NCBI RefSeq assembly: GCF_003201655.1
Contig: NZ_QJJU01000011.1
Span: forward strand, 1 to 64,000
DNA: 64,000 nt
From: Mycolicibacterium moriokaense
GTDB taxonomy: Bacteria; Actinomycetota; Actinomycetes; Mycobacteriales; Mycobacteriaceae
Reading direction: 5' to 3'
The notes beneath the pieces are model-generated. The model saw nothing but the letters and a program-made list of their open reading frames with translations, did no database searches and was not told the DNA's origin. Shown here one piece after another: positions 9,612 through 19,261 of this stretch (within the stretch, counting starts at the first letter, position 1; each line of letters begins with the position of its first letter). The position numbers and the translations under genes were made by a program.

Positions 9612-10813
9612 GATCGTGACTCCACGTTGTTGTAGGAATGCGGCAAGTGCTGTCCCGCCTTGACGATGTCAGCCACCAGCGGCACACCGGGCCGATACGC
9701 CAGGTGTAGGTATGACGGCGCGTCCAGGCGGACGAAGTCCGCCCGCCGCCCGACGGCGATGACGCCGATATCGCTGCGCCGCAGCGCGGCGGCTCCGCCC
9801 GCGGTGGCGGCCCACAATGCTTGGGCCGGAGTGAAATTCATGTCCCGCACCGCGACCGCGATGCAGAACGGCATGCTTGTGGTGAACGAACTGCCGGGAT
9901 TGCAGTCGGTCGCCAACGCGACAGTGGCGCCGGCGTCGATGAGCCGCTTCGCATCCGGATACCGTGCCCGCGTCGAGAATTCCGCACCGGGCAGCAGCGT
10001 GGCGACGGTGGTGCCTGCGGCGCCTGCGAGCGCTTCGACGTCGTCGTCGGTGGCGTAGGTGCAATGGTCCACCGAGGCCGCGCCGAGCTCGACCGCGAGC
10101 CGGATACCCGCACTCGGACCCAGCTGCCCGGCGTGCAGGCGCGGGATGAGCCCGGCTGCCATCCCGCTGTCCAGGATGTGGCGTGTCTCGTCGACGTCGA
10201 ATGCGCCGCGATCGCAGAACACATCGACCCAGCGGGCATGCGGCGCGCACGCCTGCAGCATCGGACCGGCGACCAGATCGACGTACGCGGCTCGGTTGTC
10301 GCGGAATTCGGCGGGAACGACATGCGCGCCAAGAAATGTCGTCTCGTCCGTGACCGCCCCGGCGATACGCAGCGAGCGGGCCTCGTCGTCGACAGTCAGG
10401 CCGTAGCCGCTCTTGCATTCGAAGGTCGTGACCCCGGCGCGATGCAGCTCGTCGGCGAGTCGCTGCACTCCTGCGAGCAGTGTCGCGTCGTCGGCGGCGC
10501 GTGTGGCGGCAACCGTGGACGCGATCCCGCCTGCCCCGTATGGCCGGCCGCTCATCCTCGCGGCGAACTCCTCTGACCGTTCGCCCGCGAACACCAGATG
10601 CGAATGGCTGTCGACGAATCCGGGGATCACGCTGGTGTCGGCGCACCTGACCCGATCGTCGGCATCAGGCGCATCGGCGCGGCGGCCCACCCACAGGATC
10701 TCGGAGCCGTCGACGACCAGTGCCGCGTCGGCGATGATGCCCAGCGGGTCGCCGTCGCCGTGGGTGGGGTCGTTGGTGACGAGCTCACTGATGTCGGTGT
10801 AGAGGACGGTCAT
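9608..10813 (-). CDS. hutI: Imidazolonepropionase HutI
   Basis: A 401-aa metal-dependent amidohydrolase-superfamily enzyme opening the imidazolone ring to give N-formimidoyl-L-glutamate. The metal-binding HSH appears in [15 protein letters not shown], with later ligands in [14 protein letters not shown] and the Asp in [16 protein letters not shown] (after FEC) is a typical HutI substrate motif. It overlaps hutF upstream (ATGA) and hutH downstream (GTGA), so translation of the operon is coupled. Confidence 0.95.
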   Translation of the reverse strand: MTVLYTDISELVTNDPTHGDGDPLGIIADAALVVDGSEILWVGRRADAPDADDRVRCADTSVIPGFVDSHSHLVFAGERSEEFAARMSGRPYGAGGIASTVAATRAADDATLLAGVQRLADELHRAGVTTFECKSGYGLTVDDEARSLRIAGAVTDETTFLGAHVVPAEFRDNRAAYVDLVAGPMLQACAPHARWVDVFCDRGAFDVDETRHILDSGMAAGLIPRLHAGQLGPSAGIRLAVELGAASVDHCTYATDDDVEALAGAAGTTVATLLPGAEFSTRARYPDAKRLIDAGATVALATDCNPGSSFTTSMPFCIAVAVRDMNFTPAQALWAATAGGAAALRRSDIGVIAVGRRADFVRLDAPSYLHLAYRPGVPLVADIVKAGQHLPHSYNNVESRS

Positions 10814-12159
10814 CGTGCATCCATCAGCTCGGCGATGGCCGAGGCGAGTTCGGTCTCCACGTTGGGCACAGTGACATGCTTACGATCGACCACCACGGCG
10901 CGTCCGTCGACCACCACGTCGGTGACATCGGGTGCCGCCGCGGCGAAGACGACATTCTCCACCGTCGCACCGCCACCCGCGGTGCGGATCGAATCCATCT
11001 GTACTGCAACAAAGTCCGCATGTGCACCCATGACGAATTCACCGGCATCGGCCCAGCCGAGTGCGCGATGACCATCGTAAGTCGCCGCCATCAGCAGGCG
11101 GTCGGCGGCGATCGCGCCTCGCACGCGGGACGCCAGGCGCTCGTTGAGTTCGACGGCGCGCGCCTCTTCGAACAGATCGATCACGGCGTGGCTGTCGGAG
11201 CCGAGGCTGAACAGTCCGCGTCCGGCGAGCAGTGCGGGTGCTGGTCCGATTCCGTCGCCAAGGTCACGTTCGGTGGTGGGGCAGAAGCACACACCGGTCG
11301 ACGTGCGGTCAAGGTCGGCGAAGTCCTCGGCCGTCAGGTGGGTGGCGTGCACGGCCGTCGACTGGGGGCCCAACGCCCCGATATCGCGCAGCACCGCAGT
11401 CGGTGTGCGGCCGTGTACCGCGAGGCACTGTTCGACCTCGCGGATCTGCTCCGACGAATGGACGTGCAACGGCGCGCTGTGCGCGGCAGCCCATTCCACG
11501 ACGGAAGGCATGTGCTCGATGGGCACTCCGCGGACGGAATGCATGGCGGCGCCGACCAGGACAGCCGGCTGGGCACCGACCTGCTGTCGCAGCGCCTCAA
11601 CGCGCTGGGCCCACTCGTCACCTGTGCCGTCGCCGAACCGCTGCTGCGGGCCTGCCAGCGGTGAGCCGTCGGGCGCGGAACTCAGATAGCAGGTGTCGAG
11701 CAGGGTGAGGCGGATGCCTGCGTCGGCGGCGCCGTCAATCACAGCGTGTCCCATCGCGTTGGGATCCGCGTAGGGGGCGCCTCCGGAATCGTGGTGCACA
11801 TAATGGAATTCGCCGACTGCGGTGATTCCGGCCAGCGCCATCTCGGCGTACACAGCGCGTGCGAGCCGCCGGTAGCGATCGGGGTTCAGCCGGTCGGCGG
11901 CGCGGTACATCAGGTCACGCCAGGTCCAGAACGATCCACGGTCGCGTTGGGTGCGGGAGCGCAGCGCCCGGTGGAAGGCGTGCGAATGCGCGTTGGCCAG
12001 ACCAGGAATGACCAGACCGCGCAGCCGGTGTGAGCCTGGCTGCGCGGTGGTGTCGGTTTCGATCGTGGTGATCCGGCCGTCGTTGACGGCGAACAGGACG
12101 CCGTCGGCCACAGAATCGCCGCCGAGCCAGGCGTGTTCGCACCACCACGTGTCTGTCAC
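10810..12159 (-). CDS. hutF: Formimidoylglutamate deiminase HutF
   Basis: A 449-aa amidohydrolase-superfamily enzyme that removes ammonia from N-formimidoyl-L-glutamate to give N-formyl-L-glutamate. Visible motifs: the metal His pair in [17 protein letters not shown], the HutF-type [26 protein letters not shown], and the metal Asp in [10 protein letters not shown]. HutF shows that this organism uses the five-step (formylglutamate) branch, which needs a further amidohydrolase to release formate; the M20-family gene just upstream is the candidate. The GTG start overlaps that gene's stop by 4 bp. Confidence 0.92.
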   Translation of the reverse strand: MTDTWWCEHAWLGGDSVADGVLFAVNDGRITTIETDTTAQPGSHRLRGLVIPGLANAHSHAFHRALRSRTQRDRGSFWTWRDLMYRAADRLNPDRYRRLARAVYAEMALAGITAVGEFHYVHHDSGGAPYADPNAMGHAVIDGAADAGIRLTLLDTCYLSSAPDGSPLAGPQQRFGDGTGDEWAQRVEALRQQVGAQPAVLVGAAMHSVRGVPIEHMPSVVEWAAAHSAPLHVHSSEQIREVEQCLAVHGRTPTAVLRDIGALGPQSTAVHATHLTAEDFADLDRTSTGVCFCPTTERDLGDGIGPAPALLAGRGLFSLGSDSHAVIDLFEEARAVELNERLASRVRGAIAADRLLMAATYDGHRALGWADAGEFVMGAHADFVAVQMDSIRTAGGGATVENVVFAAAAPDVTDVVVDGRAVVVDRKHVTVPNVETELASAIAELMDAR

Positions 12160-13382
12160 GATGTCACCCAGTCCACCATGACGTCGGCCAACGCCACCGC
12201 TCCCGCATTGCAGTCTGTTGACTCCGCGAACTCCGTCGGCGAATGCGACACCCCGGTTGGGTTGCGAACGAACAACATTGCGGTCGGAACCACCGGGGAC
12301 AGGATGCCCGCGTCATGGCCGGCCTGGGTGGGCAGCACAGGAATGTCGCCGAGATGGGCCAGCGCACGTTGCAGCCGGGCCCGCGGACCCGCGGGAAACT
12401 CGACGATCGGCGTGACGGACTCGGCGGTCACCCCGAGCTCGATACCGTCGGCCGCGGCATGCTGCCGGGCTTCTGCTGTGATCTTGTCGACCAGTGAACT
12501 CAGCGTCGCCTCGTCTGCGGCGCGGGCATCGAGCCAGGCGTGCACCGACGACGGAATCGCGTTGGCGCCGTTGGGCGCGACGATGACCTTGCCGAACGTT
12601 GCGACCGCATCGTGAGTGGCGGCCAATGACCGTGCCGCGTGCACTGAAGACGCGAACGCCAGCATCGGATCATGGCGATCTACCAGCCGCGTGGTACCCG
12701 CATGGTTCGCCTCGCCGCAGAACGTGAATTGCCAGCGCCCGTGCGGCCATATGGCTGAAGCGACGGCGACTGGCCGGTCGACGAGATCCAGCGCGCGGCC
12801 CTGCTCGACGTGCAATTCGACGAAGACCCCGACGCGTTCGGCCAGCCGTGGATCGGCGCCGAGATGCTCGGGCTTGCGACCCGCCTTCGTCATCGCCTCG
12901 GCGAGTGTGACGCCGTCGTAATCGCGCAACCCGCAGGCTTTCTCGGCACTCAACGCACCGGTTGACAGCTGTGAGCCGATGCACGCGACGCCGAACCGCG
13001 CCCCCTCCTCGTCGGAGAACACCACGACCGCGACGGGAACTTTCGGCACCACGCCCCGCTCGCGGACGATGTCGACGGCCGCGAACGCGGACACCACACC
13101 CAATGGCCCATCGAAGGCGCCACCGTCGGGAACAGAATCCAGATGGGAGCCGGTGACGAACGCGCCGCTCGGATCGCCGGACCAGCCGGGCGGCAGCCAC
13201 CACGCCCACAGATTGCCGTTGCGGTCCTCCTCGACATCCATGCCGCGTGTGGCGGCGCAGCCGGAGAACCACTCGCGCAGCGTCAGATCGGCATCCGACC
13301 ATGCGTAGCGGCGGTAGCCGCCGGTCGAGGTGTGCCTGCCGACGTCCAGAATCGTTGGCCAGAGGGCGTCGAACGCCGTCAC
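12156..13382 (-). CDS. M20-family amidohydrolase, probable N-formylglutamate hydrolase of the hut operon
   Basis: A 408-aa protein of the allantoate amidohydrolase / N-carbamoyl-amino-acid hydrolase group of M20 metallopeptidases. Metal ligands are seen in [35 protein letters not shown] and HSPTEFAE. The true start is the GTG at 13382, giving VTAFDALWP and a 4-bp overlap with the hutU stop; longer frames upstream run into hutU and are spurious. No classical hutG (formylglutamate deformylase) is in the operon. Position between hutU and hutF suggests that this enzyme hydrolyses N-formylglutamate to glutamate and formate. That substrate is inferred; by sequence alone it would be called allantoate amidohydrolase. 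Confidence 0.85.
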   Translation of the reverse strand: MTAFDALWPTILDVGRHTSTGGYRRYAWSDADLTLREWFSGCAATRGMDVEEDRNGNLWAWWLPPGWSGDPSGAFVTGSHLDSVPDGGAFDGPLGVVSAFAAVDIVRERGVVPKVPVAVVVFSDEEGARFGVACIGSQLSTGALSAEKACGLRDYDGVTLAEAMTKAGRKPEHLGADPRLAERVGVFVELHVEQGRALDLVDRPVAVASAIWPHGRWQFTFCGEANHAGTTRLVDRHDPMLAFASSVHAARSLAATHDAVATFGKVIVAPNGANAIPSSVHAWLDARAADEATLSSLVDKITAEARQHAAADGIELGVTAESVTPIVEFPAGPRARLQRALAHLGDIPVLPTQAGHDAGILSPVVPTAMLFVRNPTGVSHSPTEFAESTDCNAGAVALADVMVDWVTS

Positions 13383-15040
13383 ACGTTCTCCCGCATCGGA
13401 ATCCGTACGCCGCGTTCTGCGGCGACCTCGGTTGCGTGGTCGTAGCCTGCGTCGACGTGGCGGATCACGCCCATGCCGGGGTCGTTGGTCAACACCCGTG
13501 CGAGTTTCTCGGCGGCCAGGTCGGTGCCGTCGGCGACGGTGACCTGGCCTGCGTGAATGGAGCGGCCCATCCCGACCCCGCCGCCGTGGTGAATCGACAC
13601 CCACGTCGCGCCGGACGCCGTGTTGACCAATGCGTTGAGCAGAGGCCAGTCGGCGATCGCATCCGAGCCGTCGAGCATCGCCTCAGTCTCCCGGTACGGC
13701 GAGGCCACCGAACCCGAATCGAGGTGATCGCGGCCGATCACGATGGGCGCGGACAGTTCTCCAGACGCCACCATCTCGTTGAACTTCAGCCCCGCGAGAT
13801 GGCGTTCGCCGTAGCCCAGCCAGCAGATGCGTGCGGGCAGCCCCTGGAATGCGACCTTCTCTCCGGCCATCTCGATCCACCGGGCGAGGTGCTTGTTATC
13901 GGGGAAGAGTTCGAGGATCGCCCGGTCGGTGGCGGCGATGTCCTTGGGATCACCCGAAAGTGCCGCCCACCGGAACGGGCCGAGGCCCTCTTCGAACTGC
14001 GGCCTGATGTAGGCGGGCACGAAGCCAGGGAATTCGAAAGCCCTGTCGTATCCGGCTTTTCGGGCCTCATCGCGGATGGAGTTGCCGTAGTCGAACACCT
14101 CGGCGCCGCGGTCCTTGAATCCGACCATCGCCGCGACGTGCTTGGCCATCGACTGCTGGGCCTGCTCGGTGAAGTAAACGGGGTCCTTGTCGGCCATCTT
14201 CTTCATGTCGTCGAACTCGATGCCGACGGGCAGGTACGACAGCGGATCGTGTGCCGAGGTCTGATCGGTGACGATGTCGATCGGGGCATCGCGGCGCAGC
14301 AGTTCGGGAAGCACCTCGGCGGCGTTGCCGAGCAACCCGATCGACAACGGTCGCTTGGCGTCGCGGGCCTCGACGGCCAGTCGGAGGGCGTCGTCGATGT
14401 CGGCGGCTTTGGCGTCGAGGTAGCGGTGCTCGATGCGGCGGTCGATGCGGGTCTCGTCGCAGTCCACGCAGATCGCCACGCCGTCGTTCATCGTCACGGC
14501 CAGCGGCTGCGCGCCGCCCATGCCGCCGAGTCCGGCGGTGAGGGTGATGGTTCCTGCCAGCGTGCCGCCGAACTTCTTTTTCGCTATCGCGCCGAAGGTC
14601 TCGTACGTGCCCTGCAGGATGCCCTGCGTGCCGATGTAGATCCACGAGCCCGCCGTCATCTGTCCGTACATCATCAGGCCCTCGGCCTCGAGCTTGCGGA
14701 ACTGCTCCCAATTCGCCCAGTCACCAACGAGATTCGAGTTTGCGATCAGTACGCGCGGCGCCCATTCGTTGGTGCGGAACACACCGACCGGCTTGCCGGA
14801 CTGCACCAGCATGGTCTCGTCGTTTTCCAGCCCGCGCAGCGTCCGCACGATCGCGTCGAACGCCTCCCAACTGCGGGCGGCCTTGCCGGTGCCGCCGTAG
14901 ACCACCAGGTCTTCTGGATGCTCGGCGACCTCGGGGTCGAGGTTGTTCATCAGCATCCGCAGCGCGGCCTCCTGCTGCCAACCCTTACAGGACAACTCGG
15001 TGCCGCGGGGGGCCCGAACGAGGCGCGCGGTGGACGTCAT
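13379..15040 (-). CDS. hutU: Urocanate hydratase HutU
   Basis: A 553-aa NAD+-dependent enzyme adding water to urocanate to form imidazolonepropionate. Recognisable segments are [38 protein letters not shown], the NAD-binding [16 protein letters not shown], and the C-terminal [20 protein letters not shown]. The start is ATG at 15040 ([13 protein letters not shown]), behind a GGGGAAAGAGAG ribosome binding site; an upstream in-frame start adds 17 unlikely residues. It is the first gene of the five-gene hut operon and is divergent from the IclR regulator. Confidence 0.95.
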   Translation of the reverse strand: MTSTARLVRAPRGTELSCKGWQQEAALRMLMNNLDPEVAEHPEDLVVYGGTGKAARSWEAFDAIVRTLRGLENDETMLVQSGKPVGVFRTNEWAPRVLIANSNLVGDWANWEQFRKLEAEGLMMYGQMTAGSWIYIGTQGILQGTYETFGAIAKKKFGGTLAGTITLTAGLGGMGGAQPLAVTMNDGVAICVDCDETRIDRRIEHRYLDAKAADIDDALRLAVEARDAKRPLSIGLLGNAAEVLPELLRRDAPIDIVTDQTSAHDPLSYLPVGIEFDDMKKMADKDPVYFTEQAQQSMAKHVAAMVGFKDRGAEVFDYGNSIRDEARKAGYDRAFEFPGFVPAYIRPQFEEGLGPFRWAALSGDPKDIAATDRAILELFPDNKHLARWIEMAGEKVAFQGLPARICWLGYGERHLAGLKFNEMVASGELSAPIVIGRDHLDSGSVASPYRETEAMLDGSDAIADWPLLNALVNTASGATWVSIHHGGGVGMGRSIHAGQVTVADGTDLAAEKLARVLTNDPGMGVIRHVDAGYDHATEVAAERGVRIPMRENV

Positions 15041-15127
15041 GTTGCTCTCTTTCCCCTGGTCAAACTCGGTGTTGATACAAGGACACCGCACCGACGCCTA
15101 TCGCGGTAGGGACAATGCGGGGATACT

Positions 15128-15143
15128 GTCTCGTATCCGAGAC
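15128..15143. promoter_or_regulatory. Inverted repeat GTCTCG-TATC-CGAGAC, candidate IclR/HutU operator
   Basis: Perfect 6-bp arms with a 4-bp spacer in the 119-bp gap between hutU and the IclR gene. It is 17 bp before the IclR start and 88 bp upstream of hutU, so binding here could control both directions. Confidence 0.55.
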
Positions 15144-15159
15144 GCAGAGGAGGTACGCG

Positions 15160-15945
15160 GTGTCCAGCACGTCACCAGCGGTGGGTCGGGCGCTCGATGT
15201 GCTCCTCCACCTCGCGTCGCGCCCGGGGCCGGTCCAGGGCTCGGCGTTGATCCGCGATATCGGCATGCCGCGATCGTCGGCCTATCACTTGCTCGATGTC
15301 CTGATCGAGCGCGGGTTCGTCGTGCATCTACCCGATCAGCGCGCATACGCACTGGGGTTCTCGGCATTCGAGGTCGGCGCGGCGTACCTGCGGCACGAGC
15401 CGCTCGAGCACATCGCCAGACCCATCCTCAAGCGGTTGGTCGCTGCCGTCGGCGAGACGGCCCACCTCGGAATCCTTTACGGCGCTGAGAGTGTCTACCT
15501 GCTCAAGGAGCAACCGCAGACCGCCGGCGTGCCCGTCACCCTGGTCACCGACGTAGGCGTGCGGTTGCCCGCGCACTTGACGGCGAACGGCCGATCGATC
15601 CTTGCGCACCTGTCCGCCGCTCAGGTCAGAGCGTTGTTTCCGTCGTCGGCGACGTTTATCCATCGCACCGAACGCGGGCCGAATTCCCTTGCGGAGCTGC
15701 GGCGAATCCTGCAGACCGAACGCGAGCAAGGCTGGGCGGAGGAGGCTGGCATGATCACCGAAGGGCTGCAATCGGTCGCGGCGTGTGCGTTCGACCATGC
15801 GGGGCGTCCGGTTGCCGCGTTCAGCGCGACCCGCCGCGAGGACCGGCCGAACACCGCACTACCCACCTTGGTGGAGGCCGTTCGTGGGGCGGCGCGGCAG
15901 TTGACCCAGGCGTTGTCCGGCCACGCACCCGACGGCTGGTTCTGA
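15160..15945 (+). CDS. IclR family regulator of the hut operon
   Basis: A 261-aa regulator from the GTG at 15160, which has AGAGGAGGT just upstream. The N-terminal winged helix is VGRALDVLLHLASRPGPVQGSALIRDIGMPRSSAYHLLDVL. The IclR effector domain follows with HLGILYGAESVYLLKEQ, LPAHLTANGRSILAHL and the C-terminal GMITEGLQSVAACAFDHAGRPVAAFS. The divergent layout with hutU and the shared inverted repeat point to urocanate- or histidine-responsive control of hut; the effector is inferred. Confidence 0.85.
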   Translation: MSSTSPAVGRALDVLLHLASRPGPVQGSALIRDIGMPRSSAYHLLDVLIERGFVVHLPDQRAYALGFSAFEVGAAYLRHEPLEHIARPILKRLVAAVGETAHLGILYGAESVYLLKEQPQTAGVPVTLVTDVGVRLPAHLTANGRSILAHLSAAQVRALFPSSATFIHRTERGPNSLAELRRILQTEREQGWAEEAGMITEGLQSVAACAFDHAGRPVAAFSATRREDRPNTALPTLVEAVRGAARQLTQALSGHAPDGWF

Positions 15946-15978
15946 CTCCCGGCTCCGCCGCGGGGATGAAGATTGTGT

Positions 15979-16035
15979 CGAGTGTGCGGTTTCGTACGCG
16001 ACACGCCGGTCGGGGCGTACGAAGTCGCACACTCG
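15979..16035. repeat. Long near-perfect inverted repeat (20-bp arms)
   Basis: Left arm 15979-15998 contains GAGTGTGCGGTTTCGTACG; the right arm 16016-16035 is its reverse complement with two mismatches, and a 17-nt spacer separates them. As RNA it would form a very stable hairpin just after the IclR gene and could act as a terminator without a U-tract. A similar motif may occur in other mycobacterial intergenic regions, but that was not checked. Confidence 0.7.
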
Positions 16036-16077
16036 GCAGATTCTGCGATTTTGCGTCTGTCCAGCGGAAAGCCATTC

Positions 16078-16095
16078 ATGTACCATCTGGTACAT
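16078..16095. promoter_or_regulatory. Perfect palindrome ATGTACCA-TC-TGGTACAT, TetR-type operator
   Basis: Perfect 8-bp arms with a 2-bp spacer, overlapping the ATG (16094) of the SRPBCC gene, whose partner gene encodes a TetR regulator. The position fits autorepression of this two-gene operon. Confidence 0.6.
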
Positions 16096-16537
16096 GAGGA
16101 CGGATTGTGGTGTGAAGATCGACGCGCCGGCCGCTGTCGTCTGGGACGTGTTCAGCGACGTCGAGCGGTGGCCAGAATGGACCGCTTCTGTGACTCGGCT
16201 CGTCGCCCTTGACGGGCCAGGTCTCGCGGTCGGCAAGCGGTTCGAGATCAAGCAGCCGCGGATGCCGAAGCTGGTCTGGGAGGTCACCGCCGTGACTCCG
16301 GGCGAGGCGTGGACATGGGTGCAGCGTTCGCCCGGCGGCTTGACGGTGGCGCGCCACGAAGTCATTCCCGAATCCGACGGGCGCACCCGGGTTCGTCAAG
16401 AGCTCGACCAACGTGGGCCCGTCGGCGCATTGGTTGGGTTGGTCATGCGCGGAATGACGAAGCGCTACCTGGAGTTGGAGGCGGCGGGCCTCAAGGCTCG
16501 AAGCGAGAAGCGGGCCGTCAATGGCCCGTCCGCCTGA
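16094..16537 (+). CDS. SRPBCC (polyketide cyclase/START-like) family protein
   Basis: A 147-aa protein of the START/Bet v 1-like ligand-binding fold. The N-terminus (VKIDAPAAVVWDVFSDVERWPEWTASV) is the classic SRPBCC opening, and LVWEVTAVTPGEAWTWVQRSPGG, RVRQELDQRG and the C-terminal helix complete the fold. These proteins bind hydrophobic ligands or act as cyclases or hydrolases. Its end overlaps the following TetR gene by 17 bp, so the two form an operon that is probably controlled from the palindrome at the start codon. Confidence 0.8.
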   Translation: MRTDCGVKIDAPAAVVWDVFSDVERWPEWTASVTRLVALDGPGLAVGKRFEIKQPRMPKLVWEVTAVTPGEAWTWVQRSPGGLTVARHEVIPESDGRTRVRQELDQRGPVGALVGLVMRGMTKRYLELEAAGLKARSEKRAVNGPSA

Positions 16538-17054
16538 CCTCGAACGGCGCCAGGAGCTGCTCGACGCGGTGGTGAAAGAGTGTGCGGCGCACGGCATCGG
16601 TGACCGTTCACTTCGCGACATCGCCACGGCGGTCGGCACCAGCCACCGGATGCTCCTGCACCACTTCGGCTCCCGCAACGAGCTGCTGCTGGCAATCGTC
16701 GAGCAGGTCGAACACCGCCAACGAGCCTTGCTGCGGGAGTTACCAAACGAGCCCGCGGCGGCGATCACGGCCATGTGGGCCGACCTTCGCCGTCCGGAGC
16801 TGCGCCCGTTCGAGCGCCTCTTCTTCGAGTGCTACGCGCGCGGCGTCCAGGGTGAGCAGCCGTTCGCCCGGATGTTGCCAGGGGCGGTGAACGCCTGGCT
16901 GGCCGACGCCGAAACGACGGATCCCGCGCTGGTGCGCCTCGGGCTGGCGGTCATGCGTGGTCTACTCCTTGACCTGGTAGCCACCCATGATCGCCGCGGT
17001 GTCGACGCGGCCGCGCAGGCTTTCGCCGACCTTGTCAGGCGGGCTGGCCCCTAG
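16521..17054 (+). CDS. TetR family regulator
   Basis: A 177-aa regulator. The helix-turn-helix is visible in LLDAVVKECAAHGIGDRSLRDIA and AVGTSHRMLLHHFGSRNELLLA. The C-terminal region contains LRPFERLFFECYARGVQG. It is the second gene of the SRPBCC operon, and the TGTACCA palindrome at that operon's start is its probable operator. Effector unknown; a lipophilic ligand shared with the SRPBCC partner is a guess. Confidence 0.85.
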   Translation: MARPPDLERRQELLDAVVKECAAHGIGDRSLRDIATAVGTSHRMLLHHFGSRNELLLAIVEQVEHRQRALLRELPNEPAAAITAMWADLRRPELRPFERLFFECYARGVQGEQPFARMLPGAVNAWLADAETTDPALVRLGLAVMRGLLLDLVATHDRRGVDAAAQAFADLVRRAGP

Positions 17055-17461
17055 CTGCTGCCGCCCGAACTGGAGCTAGAGGCCGCCGCGGCGATGGCGG
17101 CTTTGCCTTCGGGGCTGGCGGCCGAGTTGCCTGGCGCGGTGGCCGACGCGATCGACGCCTCGCAGTTCAGCGACACCAGCATCTCCTTGGTCGCCGACCC
17201 GCCGCTGTTGGCCGGCGGCGGCACTGTGCGGCTCTGCGCCCGGGTCACCACGCAGTCGGGCCAAGACTTCCGGTCGCCGACAACTATCTCCACAACGGGC
17301 TTCAAACCGGCGCTACTCAGCGCACTCTGAGCGTCGGAGTATTTCTGTCCCGTCACGTCGGTAGTAGCCGCCGCGGCCACACCGCTTCCTGCCAGGCCCA
17401 GAACTGCAATGGCGGCGGCGGTGGCGCTCGCCCCCAGGATTGAACGTGTGCAACTCATCAC
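17051..17461 (-). CDS. Secreted PASTA-like small protein
   Basis: A 136-aa exported protein. The signal peptide ends near GVAAAATTD. The core VTGQKYSDAQSALSSAGLKPVVEIVVGDRK, followed by CVVTRAQS, resembles a single PASTA-type repeat, a fold that in other proteins binds peptidoglycan or beta-lactams. Two cysteines (PDCVV, LNCEA) may form a disulfide. The C-terminus is a Ser/Gly/Ala-rich tail. The start is GTG at 17461 or the following ATG at 17458. It touches the stop of the small exported protein upstream, so the two are co-transcribed. Confidence 0.65.
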   Translation of the reverse strand: MMSCTRSILGASATAAAIAVLGLAGSGVAAAATTDVTGQKYSDAQSALSSAGLKPVVEIVVGDRKSWPDCVVTRAQSRTVPPPANSGGSATKEMLVSLNCEASIASATAPGNSAASPEGKAAIAAAASSSSSGGSS

Positions 17462-17739
17462 TAGCCTGCCTTAACCGGTGGGACTGCTTCGGTGACCTGA
17501 GGCAGCGACGAAGGGGTCGTGAACGTCGCCGTCGCTCCCATGTTCATGGCGCCCACAGTCGGCTGGACGTAGACCGTGTTCGTGGGCGCATTACCGGAAC
17601 CTGCCAACACGTTTGCGTGCCCTGAATTATTGCTGTCAAACGTCACGGTCAAGGCGGCTGCCGCCACCGCCGCTCCGGCCAGCACTGCTCCCACCAATTT
17701 CACCCCGCGTCGCTTCGTCGGCGTTAGATGCGTGTTCAT
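17461..17739 (-). CDS. Small exported or anchored protein
   Basis: A 92-aa protein: basic N-terminus (PTKRRGVK), one hydrophobic segment (LVGAVLAGAAVAAAALTVTF), then a Ser/Thr/Pro/Gly-rich mature part without cysteines (TNTVYVQPTVGAMNMGATATF). It may be exported or anchored by the hydrophobic segment. No family is recognised. It is the first gene of a pair with the PASTA-like protein (TAG stop overlapping the next start), suggesting a shared envelope role. Confidence 0.55.
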   Translation of the reverse strand: MNTHLTPTKRRGVKLVGAVLAGAAVAAAALTVTFDSNNSGHANVLAGSGNAPTNTVYVQPTVGAMNMGATATFTTPSSLPQVTEAVPPVKAG

Positions 17740-18076
17740 GTCGGCATCGTCCCGCGCCCACCTAAGGACTTGCTGAATCAGTTCTGTGAGCTCACTGAGA
17801 GCGCGAGAATTTACGTGTCGGTCACAATGTCTAGCAGTCGACAGGACCGGTGATGAGTGTCCGGTTTGTCACCGAATCGTCGAAAAGGTGTTTGCCGCAG
17901 CGCATTCAGCCGTCGCACCTGCTGAGCGGCCGTCGTTGCGCATCCAGCTTGGCCGTGATCCTTCATCGGGTTGCCGGCAAACTTCAATTCGTTGCCGGGA
18001 GCAACAGGCCTGGCGCGACTTGGCAGCTCGAGTTCTCCCTTCGTCTGCGGGGCGGTGCTGCACCGATTGGGCGTCC
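17740..18076. other. Intergenic stretch without a recognised gene
   Basis: Open frames here are Arg/Ser/Cys-rich and lack family features or good ribosome sites. The part near 17739 should hold the promoter for the small exported gene pair. No repeats or RNA genes are evident. Confidence 0.4.
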
Positions 18077-18619
18077 CTACTCTGGCTGGTCGTCGACCTT
18101 GAAATCGAACTTGACGTCGCCGCCCCCGGCACTGGTCACGGTGACGGTGACTCCGTAGGTGGAGCCCTGGTCGGTGAGCTCACAGCGTGTGGTCGCTCCG
18201 GCATCGCCCTTGAGGTCGTTGGGGCAGGTGACATTTTCGGGTGTGCGGCCGAACTGCTGGGCCAACTGGTCGCTGATCTGCTTGGCCACGTCGTCCTTGT
18301 TGACCGTCTCGACGATGTCGAAGTTGACCCTGTCGCCATCGACGCTCGTCACCGTCACGTTCACGCCATACGGCTGCCCGTCGTAGGTCATCTGGCAATC
18401 GAGGGAGGCGCCGACAGCTGCCTTCAAATCGCCGGGGCAGGTCACCGATTCAGGTTTGTGCCCGGCCTTCTCGTTCACCTTCGTGCTGATCTGGTCGGCA
18501 ACGTCGGCCTTCGCGACGGTTTTCTCCTGGTTGATGCTGACCGAGCCGGAGCAGCCGGCGACGGCCAGAAGTGCTGTGGCACAGAGCGTGACAGCTCCAC
18601 ATCTGATCAACTTCGCCAT
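18077..18619 (-). CDS. Lipoprotein with two DUF4333 repeats
   Basis: A 180-aa protein with a lipoprotein signal peptide and lipobox LLAVAGC, so it should be anchored to the outer face of the membrane. The mature part is two copies of an approximately 75-aa DUF4333 unit: ADVADQISTKVNEKAGHKPESVTCPGDLKAAVGASLDC and DDVAKQISDQLAQQFGRTPENVTCPNDLKGDAGATTRC, each with a conserved Cys pair and ending in VTVTSVDGD/VTVTSAGGG. Tandem DUF4333 lipoproteins are common in mycobacteria; function unknown. The internal duplication is obvious from the two TCP-DLK motifs. Confidence 0.8.
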   Translation of the reverse strand: MAKLIRCGAVTLCATALLAVAGCSGSVSINQEKTVAKADVADQISTKVNEKAGHKPESVTCPGDLKAAVGASLDCQMTYDGQPYGVNVTVTSVDGDRVNFDIVETVNKDDVAKQISDQLAQQFGRTPENVTCPNDLKGDAGATTRCELTDQGSTYGVTVTVTSAGGGDVKFDFKVDDQPE

Positions 18620-18688
18620 GTCGTCCTCTCATTGCCGCGATGACGCCGTAACGATGACACAGCAAAGCCGATCTGGCCAACCCCACCG

Positions 18689-18883
18689 TCACTCCTCGCT
18701 GGTGATCCGATCGCCGATGAACGACACCAGCTGTGGATCGTCGGACGTGAACCGGTCGACCTCCTCGCCGCCGTCGCAGCGCAACAGCGCCACCGTCACA
18801 CGGCCGCCTTTCCGCGAGATGACTGCCCAAACTGCGCCGGAGTCCTCCCAGCGTTGAAGTTCTGCGACCCGATCGACGTGCAT
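18689..18883 (-). CDS. Small conserved-looking hypothetical protein
   Basis: A 64-aa protein from ATG at 18883 (MHVDRVAELQRWEDSGAVW). It has alternating strands (WAVISRKGGRVTVALLRCDGGEEVDRF) and a C-terminal helix, a compact beta-rich arrangement. No family is recognised, but composition is normal for a real gene. It is divergent from the DUF488 gene 17 bp away. Confidence 0.5.
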   Translation of the reverse strand: MHVDRVAELQRWEDSGAVWAVISRKGGRVTVALLRCDGGEEVDRFTSDDPQLVSFIGDRITSEE

Positions 18884-18900
18884 GCTTCTACGATCCACCG

Positions 18901-19260
18901 ATGAGTGGCACTTCCCGCATCGGGGTGGCGCGGGTCTACGACGAGCCGGGTCCTGACGATGGTCAGCAGGTGTTGGTCGACCGGCTGTGGCCGCGGGGTT
19001 TCCGCAAGGGGGATCCGCGGGTGGGTCGATGGATTGCGAAGGTCGCGCCGTCTACCGACCTGCGCAAGTGGTACTCCCACGAGGCCGCACGGTTCGACGA
19101 GTTCGCAGCGCGTTACGCCTCAGAGCTCGAGTCGGAGGAGGGGGCCGCGGCGCTTGCCGAACTGCGCGACGTCGTCCGCGCCGGCCCGGTCACCCTTGTG
19201 ACGGCCGCGCGCGATTTGGACGGCGGCCACGTCGCTGTACTCGCCCGAATGCTGTCATAG
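18901..19260 (+). CDS. DUF488 family protein
   Basis: A 119-aa protein of the DUF488 (YeaO-type) family. Diagnostic segments are ARVYDEPGPDDGQQVLVDRLWPRGF, WIAKVAPSTDLRKWYSHE and the C-terminal VTLVTAARDLDGGHVAVLARML. The family is widespread and uncharacterised. The following membrane-protein gene begins 1 bp after the stop. Confidence 0.85.
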   Translation: MSGTSRIGVARVYDEPGPDDGQQVLVDRLWPRGFRKGDPRVGRWIAKVAPSTDLRKWYSHEAARFDEFAARYASELESEEGAAALAELRDVVRAGPVTLVTAARDLDGGHVAVLARMLS

Positions 19261-19261
19261 G

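Noticed and set aside
13383..13604. Longer start for the M20 amidohydrolase
   Set aside because: The extension is antisense to nothing but runs inside hutU in another frame and is Arg-rich; the GTG at 13382 gives the 4-bp overlap seen throughout the operon.
13247..15109. 620-codon plus-strand frame opposite hutU
   Set aside because: It is the antisense of a well-identified enzyme in high-GC DNA and resembles no protein family.
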